Shown in pieces: positions 41,112-49,597 of a DNA stretch of 64,000 bases (position 1 is the first letter of the stretch; every line of letters starts with the position of its first letter). Both the position numbers and the translations under genes were made by a program. Source of the DNA: Christiangramia crocea. Lineage in GTDB: Bacteria; Bacteroidota; Bacteroidia; Flavobacteriales; Flavobacteriaceae. The notes beneath the pieces were generated by a model. It saw only the letters and a list, made by a program, of their open reading frames with translations. It had not been told where the DNA came from and did not search any database. The stretch lies in assembly GCF_022410465.1 (NCBI RefSeq), contig NZ_JAJSON010000018.1, positions 124,001 to 188,000 of the forward strand. Direction: 5' to 3'.

Positions 41112-41749
41112 TGAAATTAATACTTAAGCTTGCCTCCTACTTATTCCATCCGTTATGGATGCCTTTTGCCGGAAGTCTTTTTTACTTCCTGTTTATTCCA
41201 CGTTATTTTCCCGGGGAGATTATCAAGGCTAAACTGCTGGCCATTGCTATCATAACGATTTTTATTCCCGTGGTCTTCCACTTCTTATTGAAAAACCTGG
41301 GCAAGGTGCGCAACATATTCCTGGAAAAAGTAGAGGAAAGAAAATGGCCCCTTTTTTTCTTTGTGTTATTAAGCTTTATGGTGCTCAACCAGATTCTTAA
41401 TATATACAATTATCCTGGTCTTTATTATTACTTCGTAGGCATCCTGATATCTTCTGTGATCACTTACATTCTAACCTGGTTCAGGATAAAACCCAGCCTG
41501 CATATGGTAGGCATGGCCGGCCTTTTAATGTTCGTGGCAGGCTTCTGTATCTATTTCCGCCTGTACTTCATCTATACGATAAGTTTTCTGATCATTGCAA
41601 CAGGTCTTACCGCATCATCCCGGCTATATTACAAAGCTCATTCAAACTGGGAAATAGTGCTTGGATTACTCACCGGACTAATTCCTCAATTAGTAGTATT
41701 TAACTTCTGGTTTACAGAATATAGAATGTCAGACCTATTTTTAAGGTAG
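41111..41749 (+). CDS. conserved multi-helix membrane protein
   Basis: A 212-residue integral membrane protein with about seven hydrophobic segments and few polar loops (KNLGKVRNIFLEKVEERKWP after helix 2). I do not recognise a catalytic motif; it is sometimes grouped loosely with PAP2-like membrane proteins, but the phosphatase signatures are not visible. It is translationally coupled to rpoN upstream, and its last 38 bases overlap the 3' end of the convergent porT gene. The rpoN-membrane protein-porT order is one I recall from other Flavobacteriia. Function unknown. Confidence 0.75.
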   Translation: MKLILKLASYLFHPLWMPFAGSLFYFLFIPRYFPGEIIKAKLLAIAIITIFIPVVFHFLLKNLGKVRNIFLEKVEERKWPLFFFVLLSFMVLNQILNIYNYPGLYYYFVGILISSVITYILTWFRIKPSLHMVGMAGLLMFVAGFCIYFRLYFIYTISFLIIATGLTASSRLYYKAHSNWEIVLGLLTGLIPQLVVFNFWFTEYRMSDLFLR

Positions 41750-42431
41750 AAAGCCCGAGTTCCTTTTCATCTACCGTAGAATCCTTAAAGAAAGGATTGA
41801 ACGCATAATAGAATTGGAAATTAAAGGTATTATATCCGAAAGTGAAAGTAGTTCCAAGGCGAAAACGATTCAACTCTGAAAGGTCAGTTATAACAACCTG
41901 TGTATCCTGATCTTTATAATTACTTCTGAAACTATAAATATACCCCAACCTTAAACCCGTATATATTCGCCAGAATTTATACGTTTCGGGGCTTGAAGTA
42001 CGCCACCGAAACTCTATTGGAGCCTCTACGAGTTGCGTGGTAAAACGATTCGTTTCGTAATCCTCATTATCTTCTAAACTCCTATAAAGAGTATTGCCTT
42101 CCTGATCTTTTCCAATGAATAAGTTCTGCCCGTAACTGTTGATAGACCAACCTATGCCAAGACCCAAAGCTATATTCCTTCTTTCATTCAAAGGAAAATC
42201 CCTGATAAAACCCAGATGCAAACCACCGGAAAAACTTTCCTGTGAGATTGTAGATGGTTTATTGGTAACCAGGTTAAAACTAAAACCTACATAAAATTGA
42301 TCTTCCCTGTAAAGACTATCCAGGGAAAAGGGAATGGTATCTGGTATCTTATAGCGATCCTCATTTTCCTGGGCCTTCATAAAAAGCGGAAAAAGAACTA
42401 TAAGTATAGCAAGGTATTTTTTACACTTCAT
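41712..42431 (-). CDS. porT: PorT family outer-membrane protein (type IX secretion)
   Basis: A 239-residue protein with a signal peptide (YLAILIVLFPLFMKAQ) and a small eight-stranded barrel: GFSFNLVTNKPSTISQESFS, GLHLGFIRDFPLNERRNIAL, GLGIGWSINSYGQNLF, and a terminal strand LKIGLTFYIL. It resembles PorT, a component of the Bacteroidota type IX secretion system that moves proteins with C-terminal sorting domains across the outer membrane. The sorting-domain protein at 17.5 kb is a likely client. The 3' end overlaps that of the convergent membrane-protein gene. Confidence 0.85.
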   Translation of the reverse strand: MKCKKYLAILIVLFPLFMKAQENEDRYKIPDTIPFSLDSLYREDQFYVGFSFNLVTNKPSTISQESFSGGLHLGFIRDFPLNERRNIALGLGIGWSINSYGQNLFIGKDQEGNTLYRSLEDNEDYETNRFTTQLVEAPIEFRWRTSSPETYKFWRIYTGLRLGYIYSFRSNYKDQDTQVVITDLSELNRFRLGTTFTFGYNTFNFQFYYAFNPFFKDSTVDEKELGLSTLKIGLTFYIL

Positions 42432-42458
42432 TAGCCTTTATAATCTGAAGTCTAAATA

Positions 42459-42496
42459 TAAAAAAACATCCTGTCTGATTTTACCCAGACAGGATG
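42459..42496 (-). terminator. terminator of the ExbB-ExbD cluster
   Basis: CATCCTGTCTG (42467-42477) pairs with CAGACAGGATG (42486-42496), 8-base loop. The T-run is on the minus strand, so it ends leftward transcription from the ExbD gene at 42521. The porT promoter must lie just beyond it. Confidence 0.85.
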
Positions 42497-42520
42497 CTTT
42501 ATATAATTAAATCGAAAAGA

Positions 42521-43003
42521 TTAGTCAACGTTTTGCATCGCATCTCCAACTACTACAGTGTAGTTGATCTTAAGCGCTTCAGCCTTTCTTAATTCCTGTT
42601 TAATATCTGAAACAAGTCCCATGTTGGTCTCCTCGTCAACTTTAAGTGCCGTTGTAAGGTAAGGAATCAATTCTTCCCTTTTTGATTCACGCTCAGAGTA
42701 AATGAACTGCTGAACTTCTTCAATACTGGCAAACTTATCGTTTAACTGGATACGGGCTTCGTTTCCATATTGTGCTCTATATCTCTGGCTTGGTTTCCCG
42801 GCATAGATATACATGATCAAATCTTTCTTATCAAGTTTTTCAACCTGATCAGCGAACGGTAATTTATTTTCTACCATCAGGGTATTCTGACGCATTACCG
42901 TAGCCACCATAAAGAAAAACAGAAGCATGAAAACGATATCGGGTAAAGATGCCGTACTAATAGCAGGCAGATCTCCAGATTTTTTCTTTTTAAATTTAGA
43001 CAT
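42521..43003 (-). CDS. ExbD/TolR family protein (second copy)
   Basis: A 160-residue inner-membrane protein with one helix near the N-terminus and a periplasmic domain. The critical Asp lies in SLPDIVFMLLFFFMVATVMR (about residues 19-38), where it takes part in proton-driven rotation. The periplasmic part has a Lys/Arg-rich segment and an all-alpha/beta mix. Second ExbD of the ExbB-membrane protein-ExbD-ExbD cluster; two ExbD-like proteins with distinct periplasmic domains suggest a heteromeric complex. Ends at a strong terminator. Confidence 0.88.
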   Translation of the reverse strand: MSKFKKKKSGDLPAISTASLPDIVFMLLFFFMVATVMRQNTLMVENKLPFADQVEKLDKKDLIMYIYAGKPSQRYRAQYGNEARIQLNDKFASIEEVQQFIYSERESKREELIPYLTTALKVDEETNMGLVSDIKQELRKAEALKINYTVVVGDAMQNVD

Positions 43004-43035
43004 AATTAAAGTCGTTTTCGGTTTTTAAAGCTCTA

Positions 43036-43644
43036 TTAGCTTGTTGGTTCGGCTTCAGATAACTTTTGCGGGATCATATCGGTAATCACATCGATCTTTT
43101 CCTTTAGTGCATCTTTATCACCATTATAGTTTGGATCGTTGTAATTCTTCTCCATCTGCGTAAAGGTCGTTCCATACATACGCTGGGCTTCACGATCTCT
43201 AAGCTGATTGTAAGCAGCCACAAGTTCATTTTGTACAGCGATATATGTACCGTATTCTGTTCCCCGGTTATTCACCAGTGAAATAATAGCCTTTTGAGGG
43301 TTCACAGAAGAATTTGGATCTTTAGCACCCTGGCAAAAGCTACAAGCTTCGTCCCCTGTACCAGCTCCGTTATCTAGGAACTCTACAGCAGCTTCCCGTA
43401 GTTCAGAAAGCTCCATCTCTTCATCTTCTACAAGTAACTGATTGTTACTATTCACCAATACTGTAAAGATGTTACGTTGTTTAATAACCGGTGGCTCCAC
43501 GTCTTCAGGCTGCCATGGCGGCAATTTTCTACTTATCCCGCTATCTGTTTCAATGGTAGTCGTTACCAGGAAAAAGATTAAAAGCAGGAAAGCTATATCT
43601 GCCATGGACCCAGCGTTCACTTCCGGTGCTGATCTCTTTGCCAT
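43036..43644 (-). CDS. ExbD/TolR family protein with Cys-containing insert
   Basis: A 202-residue protein with the helix and conserved Asp in GSMADIAFLLLIFFLVTTT (about 12-30). The periplasmic domain carries an insert near residues 95-115 with a C-x2-C motif (GDEACSFCQGAKDPNSS) absent from E. coli ExbD, then SLVNNRGTEYGTYIAVQNEL. The Cys pair is in an oxidising compartment and could form a disulphide or bind metal. Together with the neighbouring ExbB and second ExbD it would power an outer-membrane process from the proton gradient. Confidence 0.88.
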   Translation of the reverse strand: MAKRSAPEVNAGSMADIAFLLLIFFLVTTTIETDSGISRKLPPWQPEDVEPPVIKQRNIFTVLVNSNNQLLVEDEEMELSELREAAVEFLDNGAGTGDEACSFCQGAKDPNSSVNPQKAIISLVNNRGTEYGTYIAVQNELVAAYNQLRDREAQRMYGTTFTQMEKNYNDPNYNGDKDALKEKIDVITDMIPQKLSEAEPTS

Positions 43645-43646
43645 AA

Positions 43647-44084
43647 TTATTTAGCCAATTTTTTAATTCCTGAGAATATCATTGATGCAACGGCAATTCC
43701 GGCCAGGATGTAGAAGGTAACTAAACCTGCTCCCACCCAGTGATCTCCAGATGCTGAAAGCATACTACCGTCTTTCAATTCTCTTGCAGTACCATCACTT
43801 AATAAGTAAGCAATAGCTATAATCAATAAAAATGATCCTACTGCAATTATTGTGGTCTTAATACTGCCTCTAAATAAACCTACTATCACAAATATTGCCA
43901 CTAACACAATAACTGCAAGTAAGACCAGGTAAGCAATCCACATATATGGATCCAGATGACTGGCCTGAAGGTCTGCCGAGGCTTTAATGGCATCGTCACC
44001 GGTAGCGATAATCCTTCCAAGAAAGATCATTCCTACCACACCAATAACAAGTGCCAGATATTTTAATATTTTATGTAAGGTCAT
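43647..44084 (-). CDS. four-helix membrane protein in the ExbB-ExbD cluster
   Basis: A 145-residue protein with four hydrophobic helices (about 8-25, 47-68, 73-93, 118-138) separated by short charged loops. I do not recognise the family. It sits between ExbB (13 bases upstream) and the first ExbD (2 bases downstream) on the same strand, so it is a likely accessory subunit or regulator of the motor. No signal peptide and no catalytic motif are visible. Confidence 0.7.
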   Translation of the reverse strand: MTLHKILKYLALVIGVVGMIFLGRIIATGDDAIKASADLQASHLDPYMWIAYLVLLAVIVLVAIFVIVGLFRGSIKTTIIAVGSFLLIIAIAYLLSDGTARELKDGSMLSASGDHWVGAGLVTFYILAGIAVASMIFSGIKKLAK

Positions 44085-44097
44085 AATTTACTTTGTC

Positions 44098-44901
44098 TTA
44101 GATTCTTTTTTTATTCTTGTAAGCTACTAACATATCGATAAGCAGGATAGACGCGTCTTCCATATCGTTTACGATACTGTCTATCTTAGCGATAATATAG
44201 TTGTAGAAAATCTGAAGAATAATCGCAACAATCAAACCAAATACTGTAGTAAGAAGTGCTACCTTAATACCTCCTGCCACAAGTGATGGCTGCATATCTC
44301 CTGCTGCCTCAATACGGTCAAAGGCCTGAATCATCCCGATTACAGTACCCATGAATCCAAGCATAGGAGCAAGTGCGATAAATAAAGAAACCCAAGATAC
44401 GTTCTTCTCAAGTTGCCCCATTTGAACACCTCCGTAAGCAACAACTGCTTTTTCAGCAGCTTCGATGCTTTCATCTGCTCTGTCAAGACCCTGATAGTAG
44501 ATGGAAGCAACAGGTCCTTTTGTATTTCTACAAACTTCTTTAGCTGCTTCAATTCCACCACTATTTAAAGCGTCCTCAACATTTTGAGCAAGTTTTCTGG
44601 TGTTAGTTGTGGAAAGGTTTAAAAAGATAATTCTCTCAATGGCGATTGCCAGGCCAAGAATTAAACATAGAAGAACGATTCCCATAAAGACAGGACCTCC
44701 CTCGATGAATCGCTTTTTAAGTTCCTGGTGGAAACCAAGTTCTTCTTCTTCAAGTTCATCACCGGCTGCGGCTTGTTCGTCGTCTTGGACAAAAGTCACA
44801 ATCGTTCCTGGCATTGTATTCGCGCTGTTAGCCGCCTTTAGATTATAGGCCCCAAGAACCGTAATCGCGGCGATTACCAAAATAGAAAATAATCTTTTCA
44901 T
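44098..44901 (-). CDS. MotA/TolQ/ExbB proton channel family protein
   Basis: A 267-residue inner-membrane protein. An unusual N-terminal hydrophobic leader (LFSILVIAAITVLGAYNLKA) and a Glu-rich linker precede the three core helices: GGPVFMGIVLLCLILGLAIA (about 68-87), SLFIALAPMLGFMGTVIGM (about 172-190) and LLTTVFGLIVAIILQIFYNY (about 214-233). The family's conserved GTVIGM segment is intact. First gene of a cluster with a small membrane protein and two ExbD proteins, which would form an energising motor for TonB or gliding/secretion functions. Confidence 0.9.
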   Translation of the reverse strand: MKRLFSILVIAAITVLGAYNLKAANSANTMPGTIVTFVQDDEQAAAGDELEEEELGFHQELKKRFIEGGPVFMGIVLLCLILGLAIAIERIIFLNLSTTNTRKLAQNVEDALNSGGIEAAKEVCRNTKGPVASIYYQGLDRADESIEAAEKAVVAYGGVQMGQLEKNVSWVSLFIALAPMLGFMGTVIGMIQAFDRIEAAGDMQPSLVAGGIKVALLTTVFGLIVAIILQIFYNYIIAKIDSIVNDMEDASILLIDMLVAYKNKKRI

Positions 44902-44969
44902 TACTGTTTGTCTTAATTTAATTAGTTAAAGGGTTAAAGATATAAATTATTTTTAATAAAAACACTTAG

Positions 44970-45057
44970 CAGAGAGGAAGGGATTCGAACCCTCGATACG
45001 CTTGTGACGTATACACACTTTCCAGGCGTGCGCCTTCGACCACTCGGCCACCTCTCT
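44970..45057 (-). tRNA. tRNA-Ser (anticodon GGA)
   Basis: Read leftward, AGAGAGG at 45057-45051 pairs with CCTCTCT at 44977-44971, followed by discriminator G at 44970. The D arm GGCCGAGTGG, anticodon loop with GGA in CTGGAAA, a long variable arm and GGTTCGAATCC T arm are all present. The 88-base length with long variable arm is typical of serine tRNA. The CCA end is not encoded. It lies just downstream of the asparaginase gene. Confidence 0.95.
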
Positions 45058-45124
45058 GTTTCTCTGTTCGGGGCGGCAAATAACAAAAAAAAAACATTCC
45101 CGTCAAGTAAGAAGCCATTAATTT

Positions 45125-46153
45125 TTAAGTCATTTCGCCTCGCAAAGAGGTTTCAAAGATAGTTTTAAATACTTTTGGGGATAGATCTTTCCCTAGTAAA
45201 TACATCAATTTTGATACCGCGGCCTCTGTGGTAATATCCTTTCCGGAGACCACTCCTATCTTTTTTAATCCCACGCTGGTCTCATATTGCCCCATCATAA
45301 CACTCCCCGCCACGCACTGGGTCACATTCACTATTTTCAAACCATTCCTGATCTTCTCTCTTAGAATATCAATAAACCAGGTATCATTTGGAGCGTTTCC
45401 GCTACCATAAGTTTCCAGTACCACCCCCTGAAGATTTTTCTTGGACAGGATGTGTTCTACTGTACTTTCACTGATTCCCGGAAACATCTTTAGCACAAGT
45501 ATCTCATCATTAAAACCCGTATGTAATTTCCTCTTCTGTTTTGGATTAGGCTTCCAAAGTGCCTTGTGATTCACTGAAAGGTATACACCCGACTCCACCA
45601 GCGGCGGATAATTCATAGAAGCAAAAGCCTGAAAATGTTCGGCATTGAGCTTGGTAGTCCTGTTGGCGCGATAAAGCTTATATTCAAAATATAAACCAAC
45701 TTCAGATATCACCGGTTTTCCATTCTTTTGAAGTCCTGCAATCTGAATACTGGTAATAAGGTTTTCCTTTGCATCTGTCCTAAGATCTCCAATGGGTAAT
45801 TGAGAGCCTGTGAATATCACAGGTTTGGTGAGATTCTCGAACATAAAGCTAAGCGCTGAAGCCGTATAAGACATGGTATCGCTTCCATGCAACACCACAA
45901 AGCCGTCATAATCATCATAATTCTCAGCGATTATGTTGGCAATCTTAAACCAGTACACCGGATTCATATTGGATGAATCTATAGGCTCCTCGAAACTTAA
46001 GGTCTCTATTTCATGTTCCAGGATCTTAAGCTCCGGGATATTCTGCAGGAGTTCGTCAAAATTAAAAGCTTTCAGGACACCGGTATCATAATCCTTTATC
46101 ATACCAATTGTTCCACCCGTATAAATTAGAAGTATCCTGGCCTTATTCTTCAT
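45125..46153 (-). CDS. type I L-asparaginase
   Basis: A 342-residue cytoplasmic hydrolase converting asparagine to aspartate and ammonia. The first catalytic Thr is in LLIYTGGTIGMIKD (about 8-21); the second motif VLHGSDTMSYTASALSFM (about 88-105) holds Thr-Asp. There is no signal peptide, in line with the constitutive cytoplasmic type I enzyme. It overlaps the upstream acyltransferase gene by 11 bases, so they are co-transcribed, and the tRNA-Ser gene follows 67 bases downstream. Confidence 0.92.
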   Translation of the reverse strand: MKNKARILLIYTGGTIGMIKDYDTGVLKAFNFDELLQNIPELKILEHEIETLSFEEPIDSSNMNPVYWFKIANIIAENYDDYDGFVVLHGSDTMSYTASALSFMFENLTKPVIFTGSQLPIGDLRTDAKENLITSIQIAGLQKNGKPVISEVGLYFEYKLYRANRTTKLNAEHFQAFASMNYPPLVESGVYLSVNHKALWKPNPKQKRKLHTGFNDEILVLKMFPGISESTVEHILSKKNLQGVVLETYGSGNAPNDTWFIDILREKIRNGLKIVNVTQCVAGSVMMGQYETSVGLKKIGVVSGKDITTEAAVSKLMYLLGKDLSPKVFKTIFETSLRGEMT

Positions 46154-47279
46154 CTAAAGAAATTTTATTGATCACGGGATTCGCATACATCAATAAATAA
46201 CTGTTCAGAGCAAGTGGATTTTTCACATCCACCCTTCGGCTTATTCGTCTCTCGAATTTTCTTTTTTCCTTTTCTGAATAATTATCGGCAAACCTTTCTT
46301 CGTTCTTGAGAAGATCATAGGCGATATAATTCGCCGGCCATAATTTGAAATTTCTGTAAATAGCCCGATCTATAAGCTTAGCCACTTCCTTTAACTGGTC
46401 GTTCACCGAAAGTTCCTTTCCCCTGATCTCTGTAAAATCTTCTTGAGTGAGCACTTTCCCGGCATTTAGCTGAATTCGCCCTTTCTGCCCCATAGCCCCC
46501 TGCATGATACTGTTGAAGTCTTCATTGGCAGTCTTTTTGTATTCTTCCTTCATTCTTTTTGCAAGAACTTCGGGCATCTTCAGCATATCGGTAGGGTCAA
46601 ACTCATAAGAAATGGCCACAGGCACAATCTTAAGTTTTGAGAAATAGTCCAGAATATCAGTCTTGCCTTTGGCCATTGCCAGCATTTTGAGCACTCCCTG
46701 TTGGGTAAAGTCATTTCCATCTTTGGTTCTACCTTCTCGCTGAGCCATCCAAACTGACCGGCCTTCATCCATCAACAGGTGTCGAATATATTCAGAAAGC
46801 TTCATTGAGCTTTTCAGCATTTCCCTGGGAGACTGATTTCTAAGCACCAGAAAGTTACGATTAAGTCTGGACAGGGCCATTAAAAAAGGCTTCTGCACCA
46901 GATTATCCCCAATGGCCGATGCCGTCATAACCAGGTCATGATTATATAAGGTATAATTGATAAGCGAGGTATCAAGGATGATATCCCTGTGATTGGAAAT
47001 AAAAAAATAAGACTCAGAAGAGTCTAGTTTATCAAAGCCATTATCGGTCAGGCCATCGCTGGTTCTCTCCAGGACCTTCTCCACGCTCAGGTAAATTACC
47101 CTGGTTTGAAAATCCTCTATGGAATTACAGGTCATTACAATCTCCTCTATCTCTCTGAATTTCAGATCAGGAAAAGTAAACTTCAGTAAGGCCTTGATCA
47201 TAGGATGTCGCACATACTCCCGCAAGGCAACATTCACCTCCTTTGCGTCATAAAATCTTATATCATCAAAATTTTGCAC
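46143..47279 (-). CDS. 1-acyl-glycerol-3-phosphate acyltransferase-like protein
   Basis: A 378-residue member of the PlsC-type acyltransferase superfamily. The catalytic HxxxxD box is FISNHRDIILDTSLIN (about 95-110), and the second motif region is VWMAQREGRTKDGNDFTQQG. Length and the C-terminal helical domain differ from short PlsC, so it may act on another acceptor. It lies 50 bases after tatD and overlaps the asparaginase gene, forming an operon without obvious metabolic theme. Confidence 0.8.
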   Translation of the reverse strand: MQNFDDIRFYDAKEVNVALREYVRHPMIKALLKFTFPDLKFREIEEIVMTCNSIEDFQTRVIYLSVEKVLERTSDGLTDNGFDKLDSSESYFFISNHRDIILDTSLINYTLYNHDLVMTASAIGDNLVQKPFLMALSRLNRNFLVLRNQSPREMLKSSMKLSEYIRHLLMDEGRSVWMAQREGRTKDGNDFTQQGVLKMLAMAKGKTDILDYFSKLKIVPVAISYEFDPTDMLKMPEVLAKRMKEEYKKTANEDFNSIMQGAMGQKGRIQLNAGKVLTQEDFTEIRGKELSVNDQLKEVAKLIDRAIYRNFKLWPANYIAYDLLKNEERFADNYSEKEKRKFERRISRRVDVKNPLALNSYLLMYANPVINKISLDEE

Positions 47280-47328
47280 CTATACCTCAATTATTTTAAC
47301 AAATGAACAAAATTTCTGATTAACAACT

Positions 47329-48096
47329 TTAAATTCCAAATATTTCCTTTGAATTTGCGGTGGTTATTTTCGCAACTTCCTCTAGACTAATATTATAAAG
47401 ATCGGCCAGTTTTTCAACAACTTTTAAAAGATAAACGGGATCATTTCTTTTACCGCGATATGGCTTGGGAGCCAGGTAAGGAGAATCTGTCTCCAAAACA
47501 ATATTATTGATAGGTATCTGACCAAGGAATTTATCAATACCTCCATTCTTAAATGTTACCACCCCGCCAATTCCCAGCTTCATATTATAGGAAAGAGCCT
47601 TTTCTGCCTGTTCATGTGTTCCGGTAAAACAATGAAAAATCCCAAATAACTTCTCATCTTTTTCCGATTCCAGGACTTCAAATATCTCATCAAAAGCTTC
47701 CCTGCAATGGATAGCTATTGGAAGATCATATTTCTTTGCAAGCTGAATCTGCCTTTTAAAGGCTTTCTTTTGAATATCCAGGGTCGACTTATCCCAGTAA
47801 AGATCTATTCCTATTTCTCCCACCGCATAGAATTCTCTTTTCTGAAATTCTGCTTCAACATGGTTCAGCTCTTCTTCATAATTTTCCTTAACATGCGTAG
47901 GATGAAGCCCCATCATTAAGAAGATATTTTCAGGGAAGCTTTTCTCCAGCTCATACATTCTCTGCGTATATTCAGAATCTATGGCCGGAATAAAAAAGCG
48001 TTTGATATCATTTTCAATCGCCTTTTTAATTACTTCATCCCGATCATCATCAAAGGCTTCACTATATAAATGAGTGTGGGTATCGGTTATTATCAT
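47329..48096 (-). CDS. TatD family metal-dependent hydrolase
   Basis: A 255-residue TIM-barrel nuclease-like protein. ITDTHTHLYSEAFDDDRDE holds the first metal ligands (HxH), followed by GLHPTHVKE, AVGEIGIDLYWDKS, AIHCREAFDE, IFHCFTGTHEQAEK and LETDSPYLAPKPYRGKRNDP. These are the TatD motifs; members have 3'-exonuclease or other hydrolase activities. I start at the ATG at 48096; the longer frame to 48153 adds a hydrophobic stretch foreign to the family. Confidence 0.92.
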   Translation of the reverse strand: MIITDTHTHLYSEAFDDDRDEVIKKAIENDIKRFFIPAIDSEYTQRMYELEKSFPENIFLMMGLHPTHVKENYEEELNHVEAEFQKREFYAVGEIGIDLYWDKSTLDIQKKAFKRQIQLAKKYDLPIAIHCREAFDEIFEVLESEKDEKLFGIFHCFTGTHEQAEKALSYNMKLGIGGVVTFKNGGIDKFLGQIPINNIVLETDSPYLAPKPYRGKRNDPVYLLKVVEKLADLYNISLEEVAKITTANSKEIFGI

Positions 48097-48156
48097 AAAT
48101 GCAAAAGTAAGAGAAGATTGCTGAATGATAAAAGAGACGAACTTAAAAACCAATAC

Positions 48157-48185
48157 ATGTCACCCCAGAAATATTCTGAATTTAT
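48157..48185. repeat. short degenerate intergenic repeat
   Basis: GTCACCCCAGAAATATTCTG followed by AATTTATG resembles one half of the GTCATTCTGAA variant. Placed with low confidence. Confidence 0.3.
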
Positions 48186-48208
48186 GAAAACCCACTAAAA
48201 AAACAGTA

Positions 48209-48658
48209 TCAACTCACAGTGGCAATGAGATTTCCATTACTAATACTAATGGCGTAGACTTTCAGGTCTCTCGTAGTTCCAGCTGCATTCTGAGGTCCCC
48301 TAATGGTATCACCATCGGATTCATATCTCGAAAAATGTAACTGGCATTCTATATAACCATTTTCCTGCTCCCATACCAACTGTCCTCCCTGGTGCGGACA
48401 AACAGCTTCGGTAGCTACAAAATCACTGGTGGTCTGCCCCTCTCCTATCCTAAAAAAGAGCACTCCGCTCTTGGTGGTTTGAGCCCCCACCTCACTTAAA
48501 CCGGACAGACTTACACTTACCGTGGTAGGCCCTCCATTGCCCGGTGGCTGAGTACCACCGCCATCATCGCCAGAACTACAACTGGCGAGCATGCAGGATC
48601 CGGAACACATTAATAACACTCCTTTTCCCGTAGAAATTAAAAATTCTCCTCTTTTCAT
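48209..48658 (-). CDS. Rieske 2Fe-2S lipoprotein
   Basis: A 149-residue small redox protein. The N-terminus has a hydrophobic leader with LASC lipobox (Cys at 27), then a Gly/Pro linker. The Rieske ligands are C87/H89 in EAVCPHQGGQ and C105/H108 in IECQLHFSRY; the disulphide-forming second cysteines of bc1-type Rieske proteins are absent, as in arsenite oxidase/small Rieske relatives and ferredoxin-like Rieske. It is the last gene of a YceI-barrel-Rieske operon. Role: periplasmic or surface electron transfer, by inference. Confidence 0.85.
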   Translation of the reverse strand: MKRGEFLISTGKGVLLMCSGSCMLASCSSGDDGGGTQPPGNGGPTTVSVSLSGLSEVGAQTTKSGVLFFRIGEGQTTSDFVATEAVCPHQGGQLVWEQENGYIECQLHFSRYESDGDTIRGPQNAAGTTRDLKVYAISISNGNLIATVS

Positions 48659-48685
48659 AATGGTGATATTTAGTTAGGTGATATT

Positions 48686-49597
48686 TTAATAATCATTTCT
48701 TTCTTTAGGTCCCAGGTTGAAATTCCTTGATATCGCAAACCCAAATCTCACTCCACCATCAGACCAGCTTTTGGTAGTATTCGGAATAAAGTTGTTTGCA
48801 GTGATATACCGGGAATTCTGGAAATTCAGACTAAAAACATGTCCACCCGTTTCGATCTCAACTCCCACTCCAAAAGGATTATGATAATCGGTCTGTAGAT
48901 CATCGGGTCTGCTCAAACCATTTACGAAGGTATAATCAGTGATTATGGAAACCCGTTTAAGTATCTTAAAACGTCCTCCAATTCCCAGGACAAAAAGATT
49001 TTGCTCATCACCCACGTCCTGCACCTGTGCTTCCGGCCTCAAAAAATAGCCGGGACTAAGCAAAAAGGAAATTCCCGGCGTGAATTTCCTGGCTATTATG
49101 ACCTGAAAGAAATGATTAATGCGATCTCCCTCATCCTGAAATTCATTATTTGAGAACGGCTCCCGGGTGATCCAGCTACTCTGTCCAAATAAGGTTACAG
49201 AAAAAGGCAATCCTTCCTCTTCCTGCCACAGTAACCTGTATTTAACAAGAGCACTATAAGATTCATTGAACTTGCTTCTTCCAATTCCTACCGTAAGCTC
49301 ATCGGTAATCCCATAATCAAAACCTAAATAAAGATCTGTTGCAAAATCGAGTCCGTATAATGTATGAGAACTTCCAAATTCCCCACCAATATCACCAAAC
49401 CTGTGGCCAACCCAGAAGGCAAGATTCTTTGCCTTTTGAGTCTCATTTGTTTGAAGAAGCACCAGCCGGGGACTTTTAAATGTCGCCTGGGTCTTATAAT
49501 CTTTTTGTTCTGAAATGTTTGCCATAATGCTGTCTACATCCTGAGCACCGACAAACCCATAAATCATGATAAAAAGAAAGAGTAATATTTTTTTCAT
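48686..49597 (-). CDS. DUF5777 family beta-barrel protein
   Basis: A 303-residue exported protein. Signal peptide (KKILLFLFIMIYGFVGAQ), then alternating strands typical of outer-membrane barrels: NLAFWVGHRFGDIGGEFGSS, LGFDYGITDELTVGIGRSKF, GVEIETGGHVFSLNFQN and a terminal FGFAISRNFNLG. It fits DUF5777, whose function is unknown. Its ATG overlaps the YceI gene by 4 bases (ATGA), and a Rieske lipoprotein follows 28 bases downstream, so a barrel serving a redox lipoprotein is possible. Confidence 0.82.
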   Translation of the reverse strand: MKKILLFLFIMIYGFVGAQDVDSIMANISEQKDYKTQATFKSPRLVLLQTNETQKAKNLAFWVGHRFGDIGGEFGSSHTLYGLDFATDLYLGFDYGITDELTVGIGRSKFNESYSALVKYRLLWQEEEGLPFSVTLFGQSSWITREPFSNNEFQDEGDRINHFFQVIIARKFTPGISFLLSPGYFLRPEAQVQDVGDEQNLFVLGIGGRFKILKRVSIITDYTFVNGLSRPDDLQTDYHNPFGVGVEIETGGHVFSLNFQNSRYITANNFIPNTTKSWSDGGVRFGFAISRNFNLGPKERNDY

